Shown here piece by piece: positions 8,929-20,841 of a DNA stretch of 64,000 nt; positions within the stretch are counted from its first letter, which is position 1; each line of letters starts with the position of its first letter. Origin of the DNA: G965213525 sp965213525 (lineage in GTDB: Bacteria; Actinomycetota; Acidimicrobiia; Acidimicrobiales; Poriferisodalaceae); the NCBI GenBank assembly GCA_965213525.1, contig OZ243889.1:1240001-1304000 (forward strand), given 5' to 3'. Under the pieces are notes generated by a model. It had not been told where the DNA came from. It did not search any database and saw only the letters and a program-made list of their open reading frames with translations. A program made the translations under genes and the position numbers.

Positions 8929-9702
8929 TCAGCGGGCGGCGGCCTCGATGATGCGGGCGAAATCGCCTGCTTCCAGGCTCGCCCCGCCCACCAACGCCCC
9001 GTCCACGTCGGGCAGGCCGACGAGCTCGGAAGCGTTGCCGGGCTTGACCGATCCCCCGTACTGGATCCGCACCCGGGTCCCGGCGTCGACGTCCAGGTCG
9101 CCCAGGGCCGACCGCAGCGCCGCCGCCATCTCCTGGGCGTCCTCAGGCAGTGCGGTGCGACCGGTGCCGATGGCCCACACGGGCTCGTACGCGATCACCA
9201 CGGTGCGCAGCGCCTCGCCGGACACGCCGGCGAGACCGGCTCGCAGCTGCTCGACCACGACCCTCTCCGCCCGTCCGCCGTCTCGTTCGTCGAGGGTCTC
9301 GCCGACGCACAGGATGGGGGTCATGCCGGCGTCCACGACGGCTCTCACCTTGGCGTTGACGGTGTCGTCGTCCTCGCCGAGGACGTGACGGCGCTCGCTG
9401 TGCCCGGCGATCACGTACGCCACGTCGAGCTTGGCCAGCATGGGCGCCGACACCTCCCCGGTGAAGGCGCCGCTGGCCTCGGGGTGGCAGTCCTGGGCGC
9501 CCACGGCGAAGGGCATGCGGTCGGCGTCGACGACCGTCTGCACCGAGCGCAGCGACGTGAACGGCGGGTGGATCGACACCTCGACCGCATCGGTCACGTC
9601 CGCGTCGAGCTCGTAGGCGAGGCGTTGCAGCAACACGGTGGCCTCGAGGTGGTTGAGGTTCATCTTCCAGTTGCCGCTGACGAGCGGTCGGCGGGTGGTC
9701 AT
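8929..9702 (-). CDS. tpiA: Triosephosphate isomerase
   Basis: The 257-residue protein interconverts dihydroxyacetone phosphate and glyceraldehyde-3-phosphate in the cytoplasm. All catalytic residues are visible: Lys13 in NWKMN, His101 in IAGHSERR and Glu173 in AYEPVWAIGTG, plus the phosphate-binding YGGSV and GALVGGASL near the C-terminus. Its ATG overlaps the pgk stop, and it is the last gene of gap-pgk-tpiA. Confidence 0.97.
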   Translation of the reverse strand: MTTRRPLVSGNWKMNLNHLEATVLLQRLAYELDADVTDAVEVSIHPPFTSLRSVQTVVDADRMPFAVGAQDCHPEASGAFTGEVSAPMLAKLDVAYVIAGHSERRHVLGEDDDTVNAKVRAVVDAGMTPILCVGETLDERDGGRAERVVVEQLRAGLAGVSGEALRTVVIAYEPVWAIGTGRTALPEDAQEMAAALRSALGDLDVDAGTRVRIQYGGSVKPGNASELVGLPDVDGALVGGASLEAGDFARIIEAAAR

Positions 9703-10835
9703 GACGTCACCTCTGTCGTCGAGGACGGCCGTGGGGCCGATCGCAGGGCGGCGAGCCCGGGGAGGTCTCCTGATTCGAGCAGCTCGAGGGACGCACCGCC
9801 GCCGGTGGAGACGTGGTCGACGTCGTCGGCGAGCCCGAACTGGGCGACGGCCGCGGCGCTGTCGCCCCCGCCCACCACGGTGAAGGCCCGAGCGTCGGCG
9901 ACAGCGTGGGCGACCGCCTCGGTGCCGGCGGCGAACCGGAGGTCTTCGAACATGCCCATCGGTCCGTTCCAGAACACCGTGCGGGCCTCGTGGACCACAT
10001 CACCGAAGGCGGCGGCCGTGCCCGGTCCGATGTCGAGGCCCCGCCACCCGTCGGGCACGTCGCGGCCGACGTTGCGGATCTCGCCGTCGCGCTCGGCGAC
10101 GAGGTCCTCGGGGAGGGCGATGGCGTCGCCGTGGGTCTCCAGCAGGGTCCGGCACCCGTCGATGCGGTCGGGCTCGCACAGCGACGCCCCGATCCGGTGG
10201 CCCTGGGCGGCCAGGAAGGTGAAGCACATCGCCCCCCCGACCAGCACGGTGTCCGCCACGTCGAGCAGGGCCTCGATCACGCCGAGCTTGTCTGACACCT
10301 TGGCGCCGCCGAGCACCGCCACGAACGGGCGCTTCGGATCGCGACGCAGGCCCAAGAGCACATCGACCTCGCGCTCGAGCAGGCGCCCGGCTGCTGAGGG
10401 CAGGGTGCGCGACGGGCCGACGACCGAGGCGTGGGAACGGTGCGCGGCCCCGAAGGCGTCGAGCACGAAGGCCTCCTGTCCCTCGACGAGGCGGGCGACG
10501 AAGGCGGGGTCGTCGGCGGTCTCGCCGGGATCGAACCGCAGGTTCTCCAACAGCTCCACTCCGTCGATCAGCTCGTCGAGGCGGGCGCGCACCGGGTCCA
10601 TCGACCAGCGAGGGTCGGGCGAGCCCTTCGGTCGACCGAGGTGCGAGCAGGCGGTGACCCGTGCGCCCCGTGCCCTCAGCCACGCGAGCGTGGGCACGGC
10701 GGCCCGGATCCGCAGATCGTCGACGACCTCTCCGTCGTCGTCGAGGGGCACGTTGAGGTCGCACCGCACGAGCACCCGCCGGCCCTCGAGGTCGCCCAGG
10801 TCCTCCAAGGTCGGCAGGTGGCCGACGTCGCTCAC
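9699..10835 (-). CDS. pgk: Phosphoglycerate kinase
   Basis: The start is the GTG that overlaps the gap stop (GTGA), giving 378 residues. An ORF extending further upstream would only re-read the end of gap. Diagnostic motifs are RVLVRCDLNVPL near the N-terminus, SHLGRPKG, the substrate-binding region ENLRFDPGE, AVLGGAKVSDK and the nucleotide-binding WNGPMGMFE. The enzyme makes ATP from 1,3-bisphosphoglycerate. It is slightly shorter than the usual 390-400 residues. Confidence 0.95.
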   Translation of the reverse strand: MSDVGHLPTLEDLGDLEGRRVLVRCDLNVPLDDDGEVVDDLRIRAAVPTLAWLRARGARVTACSHLGRPKGSPDPRWSMDPVRARLDELIDGVELLENLRFDPGETADDPAFVARLVEGQEAFVLDAFGAAHRSHASVVGPSRTLPSAAGRLLEREVDVLLGLRRDPKRPFVAVLGGAKVSDKLGVIEALLDVADTVLVGGAMCFTFLAAQGHRIGASLCEPDRIDGCRTLLETHGDAIALPEDLVAERDGEIRNVGRDVPDGWRGLDIGPGTAAAFGDVVHEARTVFWNGPMGMFEDLRFAAGTEAVAHAVADARAFTVVGGGDSAAAVAQFGLADDVDHVSTGGGASLELLESGDLPGLAALRSAPRPSSTTEVTS

Positions 10836-11839
10836 GTGGCGGCGCCCACGATGCCGGTCAGGTCGACGAGGCGGTTCGAGTAGCCCCACTCGTTGTCGTA
10901 CCAGCCGGCCACCTTGACCAGGGTGCCCTGGGTCATGGTGAGGGGAGCGTCGTACACGCACGACGACGGGTTGCCGACGATGTCTGATGACACGAGCGGC
11001 GCCTCGCTGTACTCGAGCACCGCGGAGAGCGGACCGTCGGCAGCCGCCGCCCCGAAGGCGTCGTTCACCTCGTCCACCGAGACCTCCCGGCCGACCACCG
11101 CGGTGAAGTCGGTGATCGACCCGTCGGGCACCGGCACCCGCAGGGCCGTGCCGTCGAGCTTGCCCTCCATCGAGGTCATCACCAGCGCCGTGGCCCGGGC
11201 GGCCCCGGTGGAGGTCGGCACGATGTTCATGGCCGCGGCGCGCGCCCGCCGCAGGTCCTTGTGCGGCCCGTCCACGAGGGACTGGTCGCCGGTGTAGGCG
11301 TGCACCGTGGTCATCAGGCCCTGGGTGACCCCGAAGGCGTCGTCGAGCACCTTCACGAGGGGCACGAAGCAGTTGGTGGTGCAGCTGGCCCCCGAGATGA
11401 CCTTGTGGGCGGACCGGTCGAAGTCGCCGTCGTTGACGCCGACGACGAAGGTGGCGTCGGCCCCGCTCGAGGGCGCCGAGACCAGCACGAGGGGGGCGCC
11501 GGCGTCAAGGTGGGCCGCGGCGGCATCGCGCGAGGTGAAGATGCCGGTCGACTCGATGACGATGTCGACGCCGAGGTCGCCCCAGGGCAGCTCCTTGGGG
11601 TCGCGCACCGCCAGCACGTCGAAGCGGTCACCATCGACCGACAGCCCGTCGCCGTCGATCGCCACCTCGGCGTCGAGGGGCCCGTGCACGGTGTCGTACT
11701 TCAACAGGTGAGCCATCGTCTCGAGCGAGCCAAGGTCGTTGATGGCCACGAGATCGAGATCGGCGCCCTGGGCCATGGCGGCGCGGAGGAAGTTGCGGCC
11801 GATCCGGCCGAACCCGTTGATGCCGACGCGGATGGTCAT
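10832..11839 (-). CDS. gap: Glyceraldehyde-3-phosphate dehydrogenase, type I
   Basis: The 335-residue enzyme has the NAD-binding GINGFGRIGRN at the N-terminus and the active-site Cys153 in SGASCTTN. HAYTGDQSLVDGPHKDLRRAR and WYDNEWGYSNR complete the family signature. It starts at ATG with GGAAAGAG upstream. It heads the coupled gap-pgk-tpiA operon, separated from rapZ by 127 nt in which I see no whiA or yvcK, genes that usually sit near this position in actinobacteria. Confidence 0.97.
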   Translation of the reverse strand: MTIRVGINGFGRIGRNFLRAAMAQGADLDLVAINDLGSLETMAHLLKYDTVHGPLDAEVAIDGDGLSVDGDRFDVLAVRDPKELPWGDLGVDIVIESTGIFTSRDAAAAHLDAGAPLVLVSAPSSGADATFVVGVNDGDFDRSAHKVISGASCTTNCFVPLVKVLDDAFGVTQGLMTTVHAYTGDQSLVDGPHKDLRRARAAAMNIVPTSTGAARATALVMTSMEGKLDGTALRVPVPDGSITDFTAVVGREVSVDEVNDAFGAAAADGPLSAVLEYSEAPLVSSDIVGNPSSCVYDAPLTMTQGTLVKVAGWYDNEWGYSNRLVDLTGIVGAAT

Positions 11840-11966
11840 CTGTGGCTCTTTCCAGAGGGGGTGCGACGCTGACGAGTGTGTCGCGCCCCGTCACGTCGAC
11901 GCCAGAAGAGCGCCCCGTGACCTACCCCCTGGACCCTGCCGGCGGGCCCCTCATCGTCGGTGGCGC

Positions 11967-12812
11967 TCAGCGGTGCAGGTCGCGATGCGACACCAGGGGG
12001 TGCACGTCGCGCAGCGGGTCCCGGCGGGCCAGCTCCTCGGCGATGGCGACCGAGCGGTGGTGGCCGCCGGTGCAGCCGATGCCGATCGTGAGGTAGGTGC
12101 GGCCCTCGCGCTCAGAGGCGGGGATCACGAGCTCGAGCAGGCCATCGACCCGTTCGAGGAAGGTGGCGGCGTCGGGCTGACCGAGCACGAAGTCCCGCAC
12201 CGCGTCGTCGGTGCCGCGCAGCGGCCGCAGCTCGGGGTCCCAGTGCGGGTTGGGCAAGAAGCGCACGTCGAGGACCATGTCGACGTCGCGGGGCAGGCCG
12301 TGCTTGTAGCCGAAGCTGCAGACGAGCACCCTCATGCGATCCTCGGTGGGCGAGCGGAACAGCCGCTCGAGGCGCCGACGCAGGTCGTGCACGTTCAGCT
12401 CGGTGGTGTCGATGACGACGTCGGCGACCGCCCGGGCGGGGGCGAGCAGCTCGCGCTCGCGATCGATGAACGACGACACCGACCCGACCTCGTCATCGAG
12501 GGGATGGCGCCGCCGGGTCGATTCGAAGCGGGCGACGAGGGCGTCGGTGGCCGCCTCGACGAACACGACCCTGACCTCGGCGACCTTGTGGCGCACCTCG
12601 CCGATCGCCTCGGCCACCTCGCCCCGGTCACCGCCGGCGCCCAGCCCGAGCACGACCCGATCGGTGGCCGGGCCCGGCTCGACCAGGTCGACCACGGGCG
12701 ACAGCAGCCGGGCGGGGAGGTTGTCGATCTTGAACCAGCCGAGGTCCTCGAGGGCGTTGGCGGCCGTCGACCGCCCGGCGCCCGACAGTCCGGTCACCAC
12801 GACGAACTCCAT
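11967..12812 (-). CDS. rapZ: RapZ/YvcJ-family nucleotide-binding protein
   Basis: The start chosen is the ATG sharing its A with the stop of the preceding methyltransferase gene (TGATG), giving 281 residues. The N-terminal P-loop reads TGLSGAGRST (residues 7-16) and KIDNLP follows. The C-terminal half has the conserved FGYKHGLPRDVDMVLDVRFLPNP and IGCTGGHHRSV motifs. In other bacteria the family binds small RNAs or nucleotides to control amino-sugar synthesis; the role in actinobacteria is not settled. Longer upstream reading lies inside the neighbouring gene. Confidence 0.95.
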   Translation of the reverse strand: MEFVVVTGLSGAGRSTAANALEDLGWFKIDNLPARLLSPVVDLVEPGPATDRVVLGLGAGGDRGEVAEAIGEVRHKVAEVRVVFVEAATDALVARFESTRRRHPLDDEVGSVSSFIDRERELLAPARAVADVVIDTTELNVHDLRRRLERLFRSPTEDRMRVLVCSFGYKHGLPRDVDMVLDVRFLPNPHWDPELRPLRGTDDAVRDFVLGQPDAATFLERVDGLLELVIPASEREGRTYLTIGIGCTGGHHRSVAIAEELARRDPLRDVHPLVSHRDLHR

Positions 12813-13555
12813 CACCGCTCCCCCGGTGCCTGGCGCCGGGCCACCAGGACGCACAGGCGGGGGATGGTGGCGGCGTCGGCGTAGGCGGCGGCGCGAGCGA
12901 GGAAGCCGTCGGGCGGCGCCGGTTCGAGCATCCGCTCGATGACCAGGCCGGCGTCGGCCATGGCGTTGACGTAGCGGGACAGGGGCCGGTGGACGAAGGG
13001 GATGAACACGCCCCGCTCGACCTGTTCGACGGTGATGTCCTCCACCAGGTATGGGCCGATCCGCCAGTACTGCTCGGGCGGGTCCACGAGGTGGTCGTCG
13101 ATCCACCCGCTGCCCGGCGCCTGGAGCAACGGGTGGTTCAACAACAAGGCGAAGCGGCCGCCGGGACCGAGCACCCGGGCGACCTCGTCGATGGCGGCGT
13201 CGACGGCCTCGATGTGCTCGAACACCAAGCACGCCACGACGGCGTCCGCCCACCCGTCGACCACCGGCAGGGCCTGCGCGCCGGCCCGCACGTACGCCGG
13301 GCCCCCGCCCCGCTCGGTGGCGTGGCGCAGCTGGGCCCGGGTCGGGTCGACCCCGACGACGGCGGCTCCGGTGGCGGCCAGGCGACGGGCGACCTGGCCG
13401 TCGCCGGTGCCGACGTCGACCACCCGCTCGGCCCCGGCCAGCACCTCGTCGACGATCGGCAGGATCTGCTCGGTGTACTCGGGGTCTGCACCGTCGGTGA
13501 ACCCGTCGACCCACCACTGGGCGTGGATCTCCCACAGACCACCGCCGTCGCTCAC
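12812..13555 (-). CDS. Class I SAM-dependent methyltransferase
   Basis: The 247-residue protein has the SAM-binding motif VVDVGTGDGQVA (about residues 45-56), followed by VVGVDPTR, ADAVVACLVFEHI and RVLGPGGRFALLL. This is the standard Rossmann methyltransferase order. The substrate is unknown. It lies between uvrC and rapZ and shares one base with rapZ, with GGGGGAGGTGGGG ahead of its own GTG, suggesting it is co-expressed with rapZ. Confidence 0.85.
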   Translation of the reverse strand: MSDGGGLWEIHAQWWVDGFTDGADPEYTEQILPIVDEVLAGAERVVDVGTGDGQVARRLAATGAAVVGVDPTRAQLRHATERGGGPAYVRAGAQALPVVDGWADAVVACLVFEHIEAVDAAIDEVARVLGPGGRFALLLNHPLLQAPGSGWIDDHLVDPPEQYWRIGPYLVEDITVEQVERGVFIPFVHRPLSRYVNAMADAGLVIERMLEPAPPDGFLARAAAYADAATIPRLCVLVARRQAPGER

Positions 13556-13632
13556 CTCAACCCCACCTCCCCCGCCGTGGAGGGCGCTGCGTCACGCGGC
13601 GACCTCGGCGCAGGGCCAGCCCGGCCGGAGGC

Positions 13633-15498
13633 TCACGTGCTCACCGGGGTGTGCAGCTGGTCGTAGATGGACACGGCCACCGCATCGGGCAACCAGGGCA
13701 GCGCCCGCAGGTCATCCAGGGACGCCTCGCGCACCCGGGTGATGCCGCCCAGCTCCTTCAGCAACCGCTGCCGGCGGGTCGGCCCGAGCCCGGGGACGTC
13801 ATCGAGCACCGAGCGGGTCATCCGCTTGTCGCGCAGCTTGCGGTGGTACTCGACGGCGAAGCGGTGGGACTCGTCCCGGATGCGTTGCAACAGGTAGAGC
13901 GCCTCGCTCTGGCGCGGGATGCGCACCGGCTCTGACCGACCCGGCAGGTACACCTCCTCGAACTGCTTGGCGAGGGCCGCACAGGGGATCTCGTCGGACA
14001 GCTCGAGCTCGTCGAGCACCCGACGGGCGACCGACAACTGGCCCTTGCCCCCGTCGACGATGAGCAGCTGGGGCGGGTAGGAGAACCGGCCTCGCTCGGC
14101 CACCGGCTTGGCCCGGTCGGCCAGGTAGGCGGTGAGGCGCCGGGTGAGCACCTCCTCCATGGCGGCGAAGTCGTCGTTGCCGTCGACGCCGCGCAGCTTG
14201 AACCGGCGGTACTGGTGCTTGGCGGGCAGGCCGTCCTCGACGACCACCATCGACCCGACGTAGTCGGTGCCCTGCAGGTGGCTCATGTCGTAGCACTCGA
14301 TCCGCAGCGGCGACTCGGGCAGCTCGAGCCGGTCGCGCAGCTCGTTCAGCGCCCGCGCCCGACTGTTGTGGTCACTCGACCGCTTGAGGCGGTGGCGACG
14401 CAGGTCGTCGTGGGCGTTGCGGGTCACGGTCTCGAGCAGCGACCGCTTCTCGCCCCGCTGGGGCACCCGTATCTCGACGTTGGTGCCCCGCAGCTCTGAC
14501 AGCCAGGCCTCGTAGAGCTCTGGGTCATCGGGGTCGTCGGGCACCACGACGAGCTTCGGCAGACCGATCGGGTTGTCGTCGTGGTAGAGCCGTTCGAGGA
14601 CCCGTCCGACGAGCTCGGCCCGGTCGAGCGGTTCGGCCTTGTCGACGATGAACCCGCTGCGGCCCATCACTCGCCCCCGGCGCACGAAGAACACCTGGAC
14701 GGCCGCCTCCAGCTCGTCGTCATCGACACCGACCACGTCGTAGTCCTCGTGGCGGGCGCCGACCACCCGCTGCTTCTCGGCGGCCCGGCGGATGGCCCCC
14801 AACCGGTCGCGGTGGCGAGCGGCCAGTTCGAACTCGAGCTCATCAGAGGCCGCCCGCATCTCCTGTTCGAGCCGGCCGACCACCTCGTCGGTGTCGCCCT
14901 CGAGGAAACGCACCAGCTCGCCCACCATGGCGTCGTAGCGCTCTGCGGTCACCTCCCCCACGCAGGGTCCGGCGCACTTCTCGATGTGGAACAGCAGGCA
15001 CGGTCGACCGAGCTTGGCGTGGCGCTCGAGCTTGTTGTCCGAGCAGGTGCGGATGGGGAAGGTCCGCAGCAGCAGGTCCAACGTCTCACGGATGGCCCAG
15101 GCGTGGCCGTAGGGGCCGAAGTACCGCTCGCCCTTGCGCCGCTTGGAGCGGGTCACCATCGCCCGGGGCCACTCGTCAGACATCGTGATGGCGAGGAACG
15201 GGTAGGACTTGTCGTCCATGTAGCGGATGTTGAACCGCGGCTTGTGGCGCTGGATGAGGGAGTACTCGAGCAGCAGCGCCTCGACCTCGGAGTCGACGAC
15301 GATCCACTCGACGGTCTCGGCCGCTCGCACCATCTGGGCCGTGCGGTGGGGCAGGTTGCGGGGGTCCTGGAAGTAGTTGCCCACCCGTGAGCGCAGCGAG
15401 CGCGCCTTGCCCACGTAGATGATGCGCCCGTCGGCGTCGCGGAACTGGTAGGAGCCGGGCCGATCGGGGATCGTGCCGGCTGGCGGGCGTTCGACCAT
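13633..15498 (-). CDS. uvrC: Excinuclease ABC subunit C
   Basis: The 621-residue endonuclease makes both incisions in nucleotide excision repair. The N-terminal GIY-YIG-type nuclease reads GSYQFRDADGRIIYVGKARSL; KCAGPC, a UVR motif around residue 205-240, an RNase H-like domain (IECYDMSHLQGTDYVGSMVV, LLIVDGGKGQL) and C-terminal tandem helix-hairpin-helix (VPGLGPTRRQRLLKELGG) follow in order. The start is the ATG at MVERPPAGTIPDRPGSY; further upstream codons are non-conserved. It is divergent from nadA across 196 nt. Confidence 0.96.
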   Translation of the reverse strand: MVERPPAGTIPDRPGSYQFRDADGRIIYVGKARSLRSRVGNYFQDPRNLPHRTAQMVRAAETVEWIVVDSEVEALLLEYSLIQRHKPRFNIRYMDDKSYPFLAITMSDEWPRAMVTRSKRRKGERYFGPYGHAWAIRETLDLLLRTFPIRTCSDNKLERHAKLGRPCLLFHIEKCAGPCVGEVTAERYDAMVGELVRFLEGDTDEVVGRLEQEMRAASDELEFELAARHRDRLGAIRRAAEKQRVVGARHEDYDVVGVDDDELEAAVQVFFVRRGRVMGRSGFIVDKAEPLDRAELVGRVLERLYHDDNPIGLPKLVVVPDDPDDPELYEAWLSELRGTNVEIRVPQRGEKRSLLETVTRNAHDDLRRHRLKRSSDHNSRARALNELRDRLELPESPLRIECYDMSHLQGTDYVGSMVVVEDGLPAKHQYRRFKLRGVDGNDDFAAMEEVLTRRLTAYLADRAKPVAERGRFSYPPQLLIVDGGKGQLSVARRVLDELELSDEIPCAALAKQFEEVYLPGRSEPVRIPRQSEALYLLQRIRDESHRFAVEYHRKLRDKRMTRSVLDDVPGLGPTRRQRLLKELGGITRVREASLDDLRALPWLPDAVAVSIYDQLHTPVST

Positions 15499-15694
15499 GG
15501 CTGTCCCATCATGCCCTCGCTGGGTCGACGATCGGTGGGGCTCCCGCCACGACGACTCGACGGGTACCCTGGACCTCACGACGGGCCGGGTCTCCCGTCG
15601 CAGCGTTCCGGACCGAGGCCGACATCCCCGTGGCGAGGCGACCCGGCTGCCCCCACCGGCCGCCACTCGGTCCGACCGTAGAAACGAGGACCCC

Positions 15695-16828
15695 GTGCGA
15701 CTCCAGGCACCCTTGCCCGAGCGCTACATCGACGCGACCGACGCCGAGCTGGCCGAGCGCATCCGATCCGCCAAGGCCAGCCTCGGCGACCGGTGCGTCG
15801 TGCTCGGCCACCACTACCAGCGTGACGACGTCATCGCCTTCGCCGACGCCCGGGGCGACAGCTACCGGCTCTCGGTGTTGGCCCAACAGCGTCCCGACGC
15901 CGAGTTCATCGTGTTCTGCGGCGTGCAGTTCATGGCCGAATCGGCCGACATCCTCACCGCCGACCACCAGCAGGTGATCCTCCCCGACCTCAACGCCGGG
16001 TGCTCGATGGCCGACATGGCTGACATCGACGAGGTCATCGAGGCGTGGGAGTCACTCGCTGACACCATCGACGTCGACCGACTCGTCCCCATCACCTACA
16101 TGAACTCCTCCGCCGCGCTGAAGGCCTTCGTCGGCCGCAACGGCGGGGCGGTGTGCACGTCGACCAACGCCCGCTCGATCCTCGAGTGGGCCCTCGGGCG
16201 GGGCCAGCGGGTGCTGTTCTTCCCCGACCAGCACCTGGGCCGCAACACCGGCCTGGCGATGGGCTACGACCACGCCGACATGGCCCTGTGGGACCCTCGC
16301 TCCGAGCTCGGCGGACTCACCCCGGCCCAGGTCGAGGCGGCCACCCTGTTGCTGTGGCGGGGGCACTGCTCGGTCCACCAGCGCTTCCACCCCGCCCACA
16401 TCGCCGACTTCCGTGAGCGTCACCCCGAGGGCATCGTCATCGCCCACCCCGAGTGCTCCCACGAGGTGTGCGATCTCGCCGACCAGGTCGGCTCGACCGA
16501 CCACATCATCAGGGCCGTCGACGCTGCCGCTCCCGGTACGGCGGTGGCCGTCGCCACCGAGGTCCACCTCGTCCAGCGACTGGCCTCCCAACACCCCGAG
16601 CTGCACGTCGAGTCGCTCGACCCGCTGATCTGTCCGTGCTCGACGATGTCGCGCATCGATCTCCCCCACCTCGCCTGGGTGCTCGACCACCTCATGGCCG
16701 GCGAGGTGGTCAACCGCATCAGCGTCGACGCAAGCACTGCCGAGTCGGCCCGGGTGGCGCTCCAGCGCATGCTGGACATCACCGACGCCGCAACAGCCGC
16801 TGTCCCGGTGGCCGCCACCGTCGGCTGA
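15695..16828 (+). CDS. nadA: Quinolinate synthase
   Basis: NadA condenses iminoaspartate with dihydroxyacetone phosphate to quinolinate in NAD synthesis, using an oxygen-sensitive 4Fe-4S cluster. The three expected cluster cysteines are visible: Cys75 in FCGVQFMAES, the Cys of AHPECSHEV, and the Cys pair region LICPCSTMSRI. The GTG at 15695 follows an ACGAGGA site and gives 377 residues. nadB and nadC are not in the window, so nadA appears to be transcribed alone here. Confidence 0.95.
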   Translation: MRLQAPLPERYIDATDAELAERIRSAKASLGDRCVVLGHHYQRDDVIAFADARGDSYRLSVLAQQRPDAEFIVFCGVQFMAESADILTADHQQVILPDLNAGCSMADMADIDEVIEAWESLADTIDVDRLVPITYMNSSAALKAFVGRNGGAVCTSTNARSILEWALGRGQRVLFFPDQHLGRNTGLAMGYDHADMALWDPRSELGGLTPAQVEAATLLLWRGHCSVHQRFHPAHIADFRERHPEGIVIAHPECSHEVCDLADQVGSTDHIIRAVDAAAPGTAVAVATEVHLVQRLASQHPELHVESLDPLICPCSTMSRIDLPHLAWVLDHLMAGEVVNRISVDASTAESARVALQRMLDITDAATAAVPVAATVG

Positions 16829-16878
16829 GCGTCCGCAGGCCGACCGGCCATCGGGGGCGCCGGGCACGACGGTGGAGG

Positions 16879-19815
<2,937 letters not shown>

Positions 19816-19823
19816 CCGGAACC

Positions 19824-19829
19824 ACGCTA
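19824..19829 (-). promoter_or_regulatory. -10 element of uvrA (leaderless)
   Basis: TAGCGT on the minus strand ends 8 nt before the uvrA ATG. No LexA-type box was recognised next to it. Confidence 0.55.
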
Positions 19830-19902
19830 GCGGCCGCTGGCGGTGTCGTACGTGTGTTCGTGCGCGTGCCCGAGCGAGCCGGTGCCCGAGAGATCGACGG
19901 GC

Positions 19903-20637
19903 TCAACGGGTGTCGACGGCCCGGTGGGACTCGGCCAGCCGCCCGGCGGGGAGGCCGGCCGCGTCGGCCTGGGCAGCGCCCCAGCTGCGCAGGCGGTCCT
20001 CGAGGTCGTCCATGTGGGCGGTCTGGGTGGCGTGGGCGCGCAGCGCCTCGACCTTGGCGTCGAAGGCGTCGGTGATGTCGACGAAGCGGGCCGGCTGCTG
20101 GCCCATCACCCACACCTCCTCGACGACGTGGGCCTCGAGGCCCTCGTCGCGCCGCAGGTGCTCGTGGGCGTAGGGGTTGCGGGCGTCGGGGTACACCGCA
20201 CGCATCGTGGCCTCACCGGTGGCGAGGTGGTCGGGGTGGTCGCGGTAGACCGAGTCCCAGGTCCGCTCCGGGCTCTGGGTCGCCACGACCTTCGGCCGCA
20301 CCTGGCGGATCACCCGGGAGATGGCGGCCCGCAGCTCGAGGGTCGCCTCGACCCGCCCGTCGCCGAAGCGGAGGAAGTGCACGTCGGTCACCCCGACCCG
20401 CTCGGCCGCCTCCCGCTGCTCGGCCTCGCGCAGCAACGGCATCTCCTGGCGGCCGACGAGGTCGTCGAAGCCCCCGGCGTCGCCGCTGGTGACCAGGCAG
20501 TACGACACGTCGCTGCCGGCGGCGGTGAGCGTCGCCACCGTCCCGGCGAAGCCGAAGTCGACGTCGTCGGGGTGGGCGACGACCACCAGCACCCGCTCGG
20601 GGGTCTCGATCTCTCCGTCAGATGTGGCCAGGGCCAT
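19903..20637 (-). CDS. PIG-L family zinc deacetylase
   Basis: The 244-residue protein carries the metal-binding motifs AHPDDVDFG (near residue 23) and DHPDHLATGE, typical of LmbE/PIG-L N-acetylglucosamine deacetylases. Relatives include MshB and Mca of mycothiol metabolism, and mshD is elsewhere in this window, so a thiol-related role is possible but not shown. The ATG at 20637 has GGAGGG upstream and is preferred over longer reading frames. Confidence 0.85.
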   Translation of the reverse strand: MALATSDGEIETPERVLVVVAHPDDVDFGFAGTVATLTAAGSDVSYCLVTSGDAGGFDDLVGRQEMPLLREAEQREAAERVGVTDVHFLRFGDGRVEATLELRAAISRVIRQVRPKVVATQSPERTWDSVYRDHPDHLATGEATMRAVYPDARNPYAHEHLRRDEGLEAHVVEEVWVMGQQPARFVDITDAFDAKVEALRAHATQTAHMDDLEDRLRSWGAAQADAAGLPAGRLAESHRAVDTR

Positions 20638-20841
20638 GCGTGTCCCTCCACTGGGTGTTCGGTCCCCCAGCATGGCGGGGTGGGCCGGCGATCGGGTGCC
20701 CCACCGGGGGGTTCCCCCGGCACCGTGGCGCCCGGGCCTCACCCGCGGCGCGCCGGGCCCGCCGCACCGCGGGTGGGTGGCCTCGGGCTCGGTTCGATAA
20801 CCGGTGTGACCGGGACGGGGTGGTTCGAGAGACTGCCCGCC

